This document shows, piece after piece, positions 1 to 6,684 of a DNA stretch of 10,417 nucleotides. Source of the stretch: Phycisphaeraceae bacterium (GTDB lineage: Bacteria > Planctomycetota > Phycisphaerae > Phycisphaerales > Phycisphaeraceae). The DNA is taken from the NCBI GenBank assembly GCA_016763955.1, contig JAESSU010000298.1, forward strand, positions 1 through 10,417, written 5' to 3'. A program made the position numbers and the translations under genes. The notes under the pieces were generated by a model, which was given only the letters and a program-made list of their open reading frames with translations, was not told the origin of the DNA and made no database searches. Within the stretch, counting starts at the first letter, position 1. The number at the start of each line of letters is the position of its first letter.

Positions 1-2
1 TG

Positions 3-2339
3 GGCGTGAGTTGGTATAGTCGTGAAGGGTTAATTCAGCCGCAACCCGGCGACATGGGCCTCAACAGAGGGTGGGTTGGCAAAAACAAAATCACATGGCA
101 ATATCTCAAAACTGAGGATGGCCAAATCGACTGGCTTTCACCACAGGTTCCCGAGGTTTATGAGAAGCTAAAAAAAAGTCACTTGTGGGCAGGTGCCAGT
201 GTGTATGCTCATACTTACATTTGGTCGGATCACGCACAGCCGGCTTTGATACAGCGTCAGATACAAGGGGGGGGCAAAGTCTGGCTCAATGGTGATGTGA
301 TCACCACGGATAAAATCAGATTTCTTAAAGGTTGGAATCGACTGTTGGTGTGGATGCACTCACCTGCTTTGATTAACGGCCAGGAAAGAAAGTTTGCCAG
401 CGAGACGCAATCCAGCAATTGGACGATGCAGTTTGCCATCACTGGCACGCAGGAAAACGACATCGACAACATTCGTTTTTCAGCCTTTGATCCCACACGT
501 ACCACCATGTTAACCTCGGACAATCAACCGATGCGTTTTTGTGCGGAGTTTCGGCGGCCTGATGGTGAGAGTCCTATTTTCTTTGTCGATGAGCCTGTGA
601 ATCTGGTGTACAAACTCTTAGTCGAGATCAATACTCAAGATGTTAAAGAGCGCAAACCTTGGTCTTATACGGTGACGCCTCAGACGATTATGGGCATGAT
701 GGAAAAACGTGATTCAAAGACCACGCAGTACCGCATTGCTCCGTCAGCTCAGCGGTTTTCACTTGAAAAGTTCAAGGACAACCTGCCTACGAAACTTGTC
801 GTGAAGATCGTGGACTACGACGATCGTCCGGTATTTCAAAAGACTTTGGATTTGTCCTTTGAGTCTGAAAATGACGGTGTTTTTGAGGCGAAGCAGTCGT
901 TGACACTAGGTCTGCTGCCGGTGAATCATTACACGATTTTTACCGAGTATCGTAATCATGAGGATCAGGTGATATTACGCAACAGTCCGCACTCGTTTTC
1001 GGTGGTCAGCGGGCCGGTGGATCGGTCATTGGATACGGGAGATCGCGTGCTGTCGACCGTGGGGCATTGGTTGGTTAAGAATGACATCAAGTCATCTTTA
1101 GGCCGCTTGCGGTTTCTCTGGCGTGCGGGCGTGACAAGACAGCAGAAGCTCAATCAATCTTGGTCAGCATGGGGGATTTCGCATGATGGTAAAGGCAATG
1201 TGACGTTCACGCCCAATCCCAATATTGATGCGGCTATTGATGAGGCCAATCGTTTGGGGATCACAGTGGTGGGCGATCTTTCCACCGGCTTTATCCTTTC
1301 AGACCGGATTCGTGATGGTCGTTTTCCACCTAACACTGAAGCAGAACAAAAGGAATTACAAGCCAAATCACAGGCGATTACCGATCCGGGGCAACTGGTG
1401 CTGTGTCCTTATGGTGTGCCGCTCTTACCTCCCTTTGGCACCAAAGCTTTTGATAAAACATTGCATGATTACGCTGTCGCACTGGTATCACATTACAAAG
1501 GGCGCGTAGATTACTGGTCCGGAGACAACGAAACGGATCTGCATGCAGGCAAAGCTTCTGAGCAGATTGCGCGTGTCTATGCTGGGGCGGTGAAAGTGCT
1601 TTATCGCAGTATGAAAGAGGCCAACCCCAATGCGAAATATGTGTCTCCATCCTTGTGTCGCAAGAACGACTTTACCGGTTACTTGCAAAAATGGGGCTTC
1701 ATGGATGCTTGTGATATTCTGGATGTACATGCGCATCCGATCAACCCGCCAGACATGGATTCGCCGGTGATTGGCAATTCCACCCAGGAAGGTCTTGGCG
1801 TGGTAATAGACTATGTGACTCAACAAGGTAAGCAAAAACCCGTGTGGTATGGCGAGCTATCTGCGCCCGCTTCGCACCATGTTGATGGGGTACGTGGGCA
1901 GGTATCAAGCCTACTGAAACAACTCGCATGGGCCATTAATAACGAACATGTTAACGTCTTGTCCTATCTGGTCATGTACAACGGTTACGACTACCGATGG
2001 CCCAGTGGTATGTGCAATGCTGTGGGTGAACCTTTGCCCGTGATCAACGCGATTAACACCGCCTCACATCTGCTTGATGGCCGTAAAAAAATGTCAACCC
2101 TGCCAACACTTAAAGCATCCATTGAGCAACTGCGTGTCGTCGATAAGGAGGGTAAGCAGACGCTGCTACTTTGGAATCACGCACCGACTACCGTCTGGTT
2201 GAAGGTCAAAAAAACCTGTCAGCAAATTGATGCGTTGGGAATCCACAAAACGAATCTTGAACCTGATGCCCAAGGGATGGTGCAGGTTCTTGTCGATCAA
2301 GTACCCGTGTATGTTGTCGGACAATTTTTAGATCAGTAA
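3..2339 (+). CDS. Clan GH-A-like glycoside hydrolase, 5' partial
   Basis: Probable polysaccharide- or glycoside-cleaving enzyme, truncated by the window edge. The frame is open to base 3; a GTG at base 6 could start it but has no visible ribosome site, and the protein seems to begin inside an N-terminal domain. Numbering from that GTG (777 residues): about 55-120 resembles a jelly-roll sugar-binding domain (VWLNG at 92-96, then KGWNRLLV at 108-115); about 190-340 looks like beta-sandwich linker domains; about 360-690 looks like a TIM barrel. In the barrel GDNET places a candidate acid/base Glu at 509, HAHP lies at 575-578, and VWYGE places a candidate nucleophile Glu at 617, the spacing expected of clan GH-A retaining enzymes. 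A short beta domain ends the protein (about 700-777). The exact GH family and substrate are not recognised. The next gene follows after 27 bp and is probably in the same operon. Confidence 0.7.
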   Translation, partial: GVSWYSREGLIQPQPGDMGLNRGWVGKNKITWQYLKTEDGQIDWLSPQVPEVYEKLKKSHLWAGASVYAHTYIWSDHAQPALIQRQIQGGGKVWLNGDVITTDKIRFLKGWNRLLVWMHSPALINGQERKFASETQSSNWTMQFAITGTQENDIDNIRFSAFDPTRTTMLTSDNQPMRFCAEFRRPDGESPIFFVDEPVNLVYKLLVEINTQDVKERKPWSYTVTPQTIMGMMEKRDSKTTQYRIAPSAQRFSLEKFKDNLPTKLVVKIVDYDDRPVFQKTLDLSFESENDGVFEAKQSLTLGLLPVNHYTIFTEYRNHEDQVILRNSPHSFSVVSGPVDRSLDTGDRVLSTVGHWLVKNDIKSSLGRLRFLWRAGVTRQQKLNQSWSAWGISHDGKGNVTFTPNPNIDAAIDEANRLGITVVGDLSTGFILSDRIRDGRFPPNTEAEQKELQAKSQAITDPGQLVLCPYGVPLLPPFGTKAFDKTLHDYAVALVSHYKGRVDYWSGDNETDLHAGKASEQIARVYAGAVKVLYRSMKEANPNAKYVSPSLCRKNDFTGYLQKWGFMDACDILDVHAHPINPPDMDSPVIGNSTQEGLGVVIDYVTQQGKQKPVWYGELSAPASHHVDGVRGQVSSLLKQLAWAINNEHVNVLSYLVMYNGYDYRWPSGMCNAVGEPLPVINAINTASHLLDGRKKMSTLPTLKASIEQLRVVDKEGKQTLLLWNHAPTTVWLKVKKTCQQIDALGIHKTNLEPDAQGMVQVLVDQVPVYVVGQFLDQ

Positions 2340-2366
2340 GACAAAATGAAAGTGGAGATGTGAATC

Positions 2367-2951
2367 ATGATATATCGTGAAGCAATGATGACCATAGTGG
2401 TAATAGGTGTTACTTTTTTGACCAGTCTAGTTTTTGCGGAAGTAAAAACGCCAACCCCCAAGCCGTTTGAAGATCATGCGTCACTGCTGATTTTCGAAGC
2501 TGAACCTGCCCCCAAAGAAGTTGATAGCACAAAGCCTGTCCCCAAGGCCAGCATCGCACATCCGACTGCCGTGACCACGGAGAATCAACATTACTCCGAT
2601 GTGATGCATTTGTATCTTGTGTTAAAGGGTTATAAGCCAAGCACCTTGACGTTGGATTATGCTTTTAAGCAGCCTGTTAAGACAGGTGAATACCGCTGGT
2701 GGGCAGGACTCAGGCTAGGGGGTAAAGCCTTACAAGTCATTACGATTTATGCGGGCCCCGATGTTGATCATCTGACACTGCGTGGCAAGATTCGCCAAAC
2801 CAATAAAGCGTCATGGAAACATGAATGGATGGCTGGGAAACGTCCCGTCCATCTTGATGGGAAAGATCAACTCCTTCGCGTGGTCATCACCGGGAGCGCT
2901 AGTGATCGCAAGATTATTGATGCCATGGTGTTTGAACCGTTGACTCCGTAA
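2367..2951 (+). CDS. Small secreted protein with CBM-like fold
   Basis: Hypothetical exported protein of 194 residues. Residues about 8-24 form a hydrophobic signal peptide ending in VFAE, so cleavage near residue 24 is likely. After a Pro/Lys-rich stretch the mature part starts with LIFEAEPA (about 41-48) and ends with IDAMVFEPL. This beginning and end resemble galactose-binding-like beta-sandwich modules such as CBM6/CBM35, but no binding residues can be assigned. The start is ATG 2367 with a GGAG at 2354-2357, nine bases upstream; in-frame ATGs at 2385 and 2388 have weaker context. It follows the glycoside hydrolase by 27 bp, which suggests a secreted accessory or carbohydrate-binding partner. 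No catalytic motif is visible. Confidence 0.65.
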   Translation: MIYREAMMTIVVIGVTFLTSLVFAEVKTPTPKPFEDHASLLIFEAEPAPKEVDSTKPVPKASIAHPTAVTTENQHYSDVMHLYLVLKGYKPSTLTLDYAFKQPVKTGEYRWWAGLRLGGKALQVITIYAGPDVDHLTLRGKIRQTNKASWKHEWMAGKRPVHLDGKDQLLRVVITGSASDRKIIDAMVFEPLTP

Positions 2952-3284
2952 ACACTTAATCCACGATTCGCTAGCGACGTATAATGTCGCGGCTATGCAG
3001 ATCATCGGTAAATCAGTTTGTAAATACTTTAGGCGTAGTCAGAATCACCATCACGGTAGACATTCTAGTTGAAATAGTAGCGTTCTAATCAAGCCGTTTG
3101 GTTTGAGCAGGACATGCTTAATGGACTTGCTATTAAAATTTTGTCAGCAAGTTCTTTGTCGTATAAAATTTAGTTTTTATACGCATCGCGTCTATATTGT
3201 GCGCGTCGGACGATTCATAAACCTTTGTAGCATTTACATTCGCCAGGTCAGTCACGCACGGTTTTTAATCGTGATGGGTATGAC
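2952..3284. other. Convergent intergenic region without a recognisable gene
   Basis: This 333-bp gap lies between the convergent ends of the secreted-protein gene and the PIN/TRAM gene. I see no convincing gene. It holds three dyads: GCGAC/GTCGC around a TATAAT-containing loop (2974-2990), a nine-pair stem with one G-U pair at 3123-3154, and a perfect nine-pair AT-rich stem at 3160-3183. A 25-codon ATG frame begins at 2995 but has no supporting signal beyond the nearby TATAAT. Confidence 0.6.
3123..3183. terminator. Pair of stem-loops, possible convergent terminator
   Basis: The first stem pairs GGACTTGCT (3123-3131) with AGCAAGTTC (3146-3154) around a 14-base loop and is followed by a few T residues. 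The second pairs CGTATAAAA (3160-3168) with TTTTATACG (3175-3183) around six bases. The position between two converging genes fits termination in both directions, but the stems are AT-rich and there is no classical long T tract, so the call is weak. Confidence 0.3.
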
Positions 3285-4346
3285 TTACTCAGCACGTCCG
3301 AAGATCATTCGTCCTGCGGAGGTTTGCAGGGTGCTGGTGACGGTCATGTCGATGATTTTATTGACTGCGTTTTTAGCATTTTCGACGACGACCATGGTGC
3401 CATCTTCGAGATAGCCCACGCCTTGGGATGGGCCTTCGCCGGTCTTGACGATTTTGACTTGCATGATTTCGCCCGGCAAAGCGACAAGGCGAAGTGCTTT
3501 AGCTAGATCGTTAAGGTTGATGACATCTACACCACGGAATGTGGCGATTTTGTTGAGGTTGTAATCGTTGGTCATCACGCGTGCGGGCATGTGTTGCGCG
3601 AGGCTGATGAGCTTGTGATCAACGTTGGTGCCTTCTGCTTCTGCTTCATCGATGGTGACGGTGATGACGGAATTTTCCTGGAGTTTTTGGAGAATTTCCA
3701 GACCGCGTCGTCCGCGTGCACGTTTGAGTTTGTCAGCTGAGTCTGCGATGACTTGTAATTCGTTAAGGACAAATTTGGGGACGATGAGTGTGCCTTGGAG
3801 GATTTGCGTTTCGATGATGTCGATGATTCTGCCGTCGATGATCACGGAGGTGTCGAGCAAGACGGGCTTAGTGCCTCGAACCTGTTTGGCGAACTCGACG
3901 TAGGGGATGACGAAGCGGAAATCATCTTTGGTCTGGAGGACCAGCGAGATGCAGACGTAGCAGCTAATTAGGCCAATGAACACTTTGACGCCTTGGAGTA
4001 GGCTAAGGTAAGCCTCCATGGACATGGATTTAGGCTGCGGGCCGATACGTGGGATTAGATCGACGAACATGCCCAGTGCAGTTGAGACGATTAGTCCCGC
4101 AACGAGTCCTAAAAAGACTCCTGAGATGGCTGCGAGTTTTTTCTTTTTGAATAGATTATCGACAAGGATCACCGCCAGGGTGATTCCCATGGAGATGCCA
4201 AACATGATCAGTATGGTTGAAAAATCGAGTTCTTGATTAGCGTCATTAACCTGTTGTTGTAATTGGCTCACGTAAAGTACTGAAATACAACACGCAAACA
4301 GGATGAAACATCCTCGCAGTATAAATAGAATCATAAGTCCACTCAT
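3285..4346 (-). CDS. YacL-type membrane PIN/TRAM-domain protein
   Basis: Predicted membrane-anchored PIN-domain ribonuclease-like protein of 353 residues, similar in architecture to Bacillus YacL. Four hydrophobic segments (about 5-26, 43-63, 70-97, 116-137) form a membrane domain. The PIN domain (about 160-280) carries the acidic metal-binding set: LLDTS (Asp165), Asp171, NEL (Glu196), VDH (Asp243) and TND (Asp261). A C-terminal TRAM domain (about 287-345, with PGEIMQVKI and GVGYLEDGTMVVVE) probably binds RNA. The full active-site set suggests nuclease activity, though the substrate of this family is not established. The ATG at 4346 has a GGGGG only two bases upstream, so the ATG at 4334 is an alternative start. 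It is divergent from the ffs-dnaX cluster. Confidence 0.85.
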   Translation of the reverse strand: MSGLMILFILRGCFILFACCISVLYVSQLQQQVNDANQELDFSTILIMFGISMGITLAVILVDNLFKKKKLAAISGVFLGLVAGLIVSTALGMFVDLIPRIGPQPKSMSMEAYLSLLQGVKVFIGLISCYVCISLVLQTKDDFRFVIPYVEFAKQVRGTKPVLLDTSVIIDGRIIDIIETQILQGTLIVPKFVLNELQVIADSADKLKRARGRRGLEILQKLQENSVITVTIDEAEAEGTNVDHKLISLAQHMPARVMTNDYNLNKIATFRGVDVINLNDLAKALRLVALPGEIMQVKIVKTGEGPSQGVGYLEDGTMVVVENAKNAVNKIIDMTVTSTLQTSAGRMIFGRAE

Positions 4347-4351
4347 TTCCC

Positions 4352-4366
4352 CCGAAACACTTTCGG
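4352..4366 (-). promoter_or_regulatory. Hairpin next to the start of the PIN/TRAM gene
   Basis: On the minus strand CCGAAA pairs with TTTCGG around a three-base loop. The 3' arm runs directly into the G-rich stretch at 4349-4353 that would act as ribosome-binding site. The hairpin could hide or present that site; a regulatory role is inference only. Confidence 0.35.
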
Positions 4367-4426
4367 TTGATGTATTAATAATATATTTGAGGCAAAATTT
4401 ATAGAAACCTAAACCATATATGAATA

Positions 4427-4455
4427 AGCATACTTTAGTAAGCCAAATTTACCAA
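4427..4455 (-). promoter_or_regulatory. Candidate promoter of the PIN/TRAM gene
   Basis: On the minus strand TTGGTA (4455-4450) and TATGCT (4432-4427) are separated by 17 bases. Each box matches the sigma-70 type consensus at only four of six positions. The site lies in an AT-rich stretch and would give a 5' leader of roughly 75 bases. Confidence 0.3.
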
Positions 4456-4460
4456 GTCAT

Positions 4461-4489
4461 TTGCGACAAATAACCTAAGAGTCTATGAT
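4461..4489 (+). promoter_or_regulatory. Distal promoter-like sequence upstream of ffs
   Basis: TTGCGA (4461-4466) and TATGAT (4484-4489) are spaced by exactly 17 bases, a good sigma-70 type match. It lies 41 bp upstream of a second, stronger promoter-like pair, so ffs (and perhaps dnaX) may have tandem promoters. Confidence 0.45.
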
Positions 4490-4501
4490 TTTATCATTGC
4501 T

Positions 4502-4530
4502 TTGCACAGAACTCTTGTCTGAATTATAAT
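4502..4530 (+). promoter_or_regulatory. Proximal promoter of ffs
   Basis: TTGCAC (4502-4507) and a perfect TATAAT (4525-4530) with 17-base spacing form the best promoter in the window. The predicted start is near 4537, about 65 bases before the base-paired body of the SRP RNA, so the mature 5' end may be made by processing. Confidence 0.6.
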
Positions 4531-4602
4531 GTTATATTCAGGTAAGAATTTGCAAGTGTAAGCAATTGTAAGCTTTCGTGGTTCCCCGTAACGGGGCTCA
4601 CA

Positions 4603-4738
4603 GGAGGCTATGAGAACAGACGGTCGGGCTCGATGCACGGGTGGTCCCATGAACCGGGTCAGGCCTTGATCGGAGCAGCCCTAAGTGGCGTTTGCCCGGA
4701 GCCGTTGGTGTCCTGACCGTCTGTTCACATAGCCCCCC
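4603..4738 (+). ncRNA. ffs: Bacterial signal recognition particle RNA (4.5S/SRP RNA)
   Basis: RNA core of the signal recognition particle, which binds the Ffh M domain and directs nascent membrane and secreted proteins to FtsY and the translocon. The conserved domain IV core is visible: GGGTCAGG at 4656-4663 opposite AGCAGCCC at 4674-4681, the symmetric internal loop bound by Ffh, flanked by the usual GAA and TAAG elements. The ends form a long helix: 4614-4625 pairs perfectly over 12 bp with 4715-4726, and GGCTATG (4606-4612) pairs with CATAGCC (4728-4734). The apical loop is TTGATC closed by CC/GG rather than the common GGAA tetraloop. Ends are inferred from pairing. A small hairpin, CCCCG/CGGGG at 4584-4596, precedes it and could belong to a longer precursor. 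No Alu-type domain is clear. Location before dnaX matches many bacteria. Confidence 0.88.
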
Positions 4739-4784
4739 GGAAGTTTTGGAAACCCCGGAAGTTTCTCGAAGTCCCGGAGTTTCC
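4735..4784 (+). repeat. Three imperfect tandem repeats after ffs
   Basis: CCCCGGAAGTTTT (4735-4747), CCCCGGAAGTTTC (4753-4765) and TCCCGGAGTTTCC (4772-4784) recur with a period of 18-19 bases. The first copy overlaps the 3' arm of the SRP RNA helix. Function unknown; they may form part of a 3' extension or an intergenic repeat element. Confidence 0.55.
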
Positions 4785-4820
4785 TTTGGTGGTTAATTGC
4801 CTTTAGATGTAGTGTGTTGT

Positions 4821-4856
4821 TTGGGCTCAAGCCCAATGCTAAGCGTAGCGAAGCAT
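4821..4856 (+). repeat. Two adjacent hairpins in the dnaX leader
   Basis: TTGGGC (4821-4826) pairs with GCCCAA (4831-4836) around a TCAA loop. Directly after it ATGCT (4836-4840) pairs with AGCAT (4852-4856), with an inner GC/GC. There is no T tract, so this is not a classical terminator, and no clear dnaX promoter is seen downstream. dnaX may therefore be read through from the ffs promoters, with these hairpins in its leader. Confidence 0.45.
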
Positions 4857-4888
4857 GGATTAGACTCTTGAAATAAACTCAGGTAATT

Positions 4889-6082
4889 ATGTCCTATACC
4901 GTACTGGCAAGACGATACCGCTCCACCGCATTTGAAGGTGTCATAGGGCAAGAACCCATTGCTCAGACCCTCAAAAATGCCATTAAGTCTGGCCGTATTG
5001 CACATGCCTACCTCTTTTCTGGCACACGCGGTGTAGGCAAAACCTCCATGGCCCGCATCTACGCCCGTGCTCTTAACGCACCGGCGACCATCCCCGACTG
5101 TCCCGTCCCCCCCGGTGAACATGAATATCCCCCAGAAGATGTCCAACAGCGTATGGCGACGGCTATCATGGCGGGGGATGATCTAAATGTCATCGAAATT
5201 GACGGGGCATCAAACCGAAGTGTCGAAGATGCTCGCCAGCTTATTGGCAATGCATCACTAGCGCCCACTGGCAATGCTCGGTTTAAAATCTACATCATTG
5301 ACGAAGTGCACATGCTCACCAAAGAAGCGTTTAACACGCTCCTAAAGACCATGGAAGAGCCTCCCGCCCACGTCAAATTTATTCTCTGCACGACTGAACC
5401 TCACAAAGTATTGGCAACGATTCAAAGCCGTTGCCAGCGGTTTGATTTCCGTAATCTCCCCAGTGCTCGGATCGCAGAACATTTGACCAATGTGCTTAAA
5501 CAAGAAAAAATTGAAGCCCAGGCCGATGCCATCTGGCAGGTGGCACGGTTAGGTAATGGCTCGATGCGTGATGCACTAAGTCTCATGGATCGACTGATCG
5601 CAACGGGGAAGTTTCCCTTGTCAGCTAAAATTCTCGAAGAGATGCTTGGTTTGCCTCCTGTTGAACAGGTTGTGGGACTCGTTGAGGCCATGGCTGCTGG
5701 TGATATCGGCAAGACGCTGACACAAACGGCGGCCCTAATTGATGGCGGCATTGCTGTGGAGCAGTTCTTTGATGTTCTAATTGAACGCTTGCGAGTGTTG
5801 ATGCTCGTCGCTGCCTGTGGCAAGGATAGTGAACTCGTTGAGTTGGCTGATGATGCACGCGATCTTGCAGCAACACAGGCTCAATCATTTGATGCTGCGG
5901 GTATTGTGCACATGATCGCGCTATGTGAAAATGTCCAACGCACCTGCAAACTCAGTTCCAATCCCCGAGCCTTATTAGATGCTGCGATGGTGCGATTAGC
6001 TCTAGCGGAAAAAATGGCAGACGTGTCTGCGGTGCTTCAAGGCGGCGGACAAGCTGGCTTTGGGGCGCAAAAAAAAAACTAA
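4889..6082 (+). CDS. dnaX: DNA polymerase III subunit gamma (zero-frame product)
   Basis: The unshifted reading frame encodes 397 residues and stops at TAA 6080-6082, one codon after the ten-adenine run. It contains the whole ATPase module and collar domain that oligomerises in the clamp loader, but neither the linker nor the tau domain. That is the domain content of E. coli gamma, where however the short form arises by frameshift. Here the short form is the default product. The +1 frame also ends quickly (TGA 6087-6089), so any other slippage product would be gamma-like too. Confidence 0.75.
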   Translation: MSYTVLARRYRSTAFEGVIGQEPIAQTLKNAIKSGRIAHAYLFSGTRGVGKTSMARIYARALNAPATIPDCPVPPGEHEYPPEDVQQRMATAIMAGDDLNVIEIDGASNRSVEDARQLIGNASLAPTGNARFKIYIIDEVHMLTKEAFNTLLKTMEEPPAHVKFILCTTEPHKVLATIQSRCQRFDFRNLPSARIAEHLTNVLKQEKIEAQADAIWQVARLGNGSMRDALSLMDRLIATGKFPLSAKILEEMLGLPPVEQVVGLVEAMAAGDIGKTLTQTAALIDGGIAVEQFFDVLIERLRVLMLVAACGKDSELVELADDARDLAATQAQSFDAAGIVHMIALCENVQRTCKLSSNPRALLDAAMVRLALAEKMADVSAVLQGGGQAGFGAQKKN

Positions 6083-6684
6083 CAACTGAGCCCTCGCCTG
6101 CTAAGCGACCCGAGGCCCGTCCTGTTTTATCGCCAAGACCAGCACCAGCACCCACGCCAACACCTAAGCCCACAACGCCTCCAACATCATCACCGGCGCA
6201 AAGCAATTCGACGACCCCCAGTTATGTGCGTGAGATTGACACGACGGACGTGAAAGCGGTTTGGTCGGAAGTCTCTCGTGCAGCGGGCAGGTCACAAACT
6301 TTAAGTTTTCTTAGCGCTGCTTTTACCATTGATACGATTCAAGACTCACAGGTGACGCTTGCGCCCAAGCCGGGCAGTCGCGGTTTTATCACTGAAAAAC
6401 AAAAGTCCCAACTCGCCCAGCTCATTAGTGATGTGCTTGGCAGGCCTGTCAACGTGCAGGTAAAGCAGAAGGTTCGCCCAGCAGCGACGGCGGACACTTC
6501 TAATACAAATGGCGGACTCACTGAACGCCAGCTTGCGATGAAATTACCCTTGGTTCAGCAAATTAGTGAGCATTATGATGTCTCACTTATGGATGTGTCT
6601 GACGAACAGCTCATCGATGAACCCTCACCCGATGCCGTTGAAAGCGATGACCTTTTAGACGAGCAGGAGCAAGACGATGTTTGA
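4889..6684 (+). CDS. dnaX: DNA polymerase III subunit tau, via -1 slippage
   Basis: Clamp-loader ATPase and organiser of the replicative polymerase; the long tau form links the clamp loader to the polymerase core and helicase. It is read from ATG 4889 (AGG at 4881-4883) to the A10 run at 6069-6078, then in the -1 frame to TGA 6682-6684, giving about 598 residues. Domains: AAA+ module with Walker A GTRGVGKTS (45-53), Walker B IIDEVH (136-141), SRC motif (180-182) and GNGSMRDAL (222-230); collar domain to about 380; a Pro/Thr/Ala-rich linker (about 397-446) encoded only in the -1 frame; C-terminal tau domain from VREIDTTDV to an acidic end. No stop codon occurs in the -1 frame between the A run and 6682. 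The usual four-cysteine zinc module is missing: only Cys71 remains. The end overlaps ebfC by eight bases. A missed A in the assembly would give the same picture. Confidence 0.82.
6069..6078 (+). promoter_or_regulatory. Poly-A slippery site in dnaX
   Basis: Ten consecutive A residues are read as CA-A AAA AAA AAC in the zero frame and followed directly by TAA. Either ribosomal -1 slippage on repeated AAA codons or RNA polymerase slippage adding one A (or removing two) would join the ATPase frame to the tau frame. Known precedents are the A AAA AAG ribosomal site in E. coli dnaX and the A9 transcriptional slippage site in Thermus dnaX. I see no convincing downstream stem-loop or well-spaced upstream Shine-Dalgarno stimulator, which slightly favours transcriptional slippage. 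Confidence 0.7.

Noticed and set aside
265..275. G-run suggesting a frameshift in the glycoside hydrolase
   Set aside because: The frame continues with a coherent sugar-binding-domain pattern (VWLNG) on the far side, so no break is indicated.
3103..3414. A plus-strand frame of 103 residues in the convergent gap
   Set aside because: It runs into the strongly supported PIN/TRAM gene on the other strand and has no ribosome site or recognisable motif.
4735..4784. CRISPR-like repeats
   Set aside because: The repeats are about 13 bases, imperfect, with spacers of only 5-6 bases, and no cas genes are nearby.
4821..4856. Rho-independent terminator of ffs
   Set aside because: The hairpins are not followed by a T tract, so the classical signature is missing.
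4793..5146. A 117-residue minus-strand frame opposite the dnaX start
   Set aside because: It lies opposite conserved dnaX codons and has no family-like motifs.
6226..6684. A separate 152-residue gene starting at GTG 6226
   Set aside because: The frame is open back to the A run at 6069-6078 and encodes a tau-type linker and C-terminal domain, so it is the second half of dnaX.
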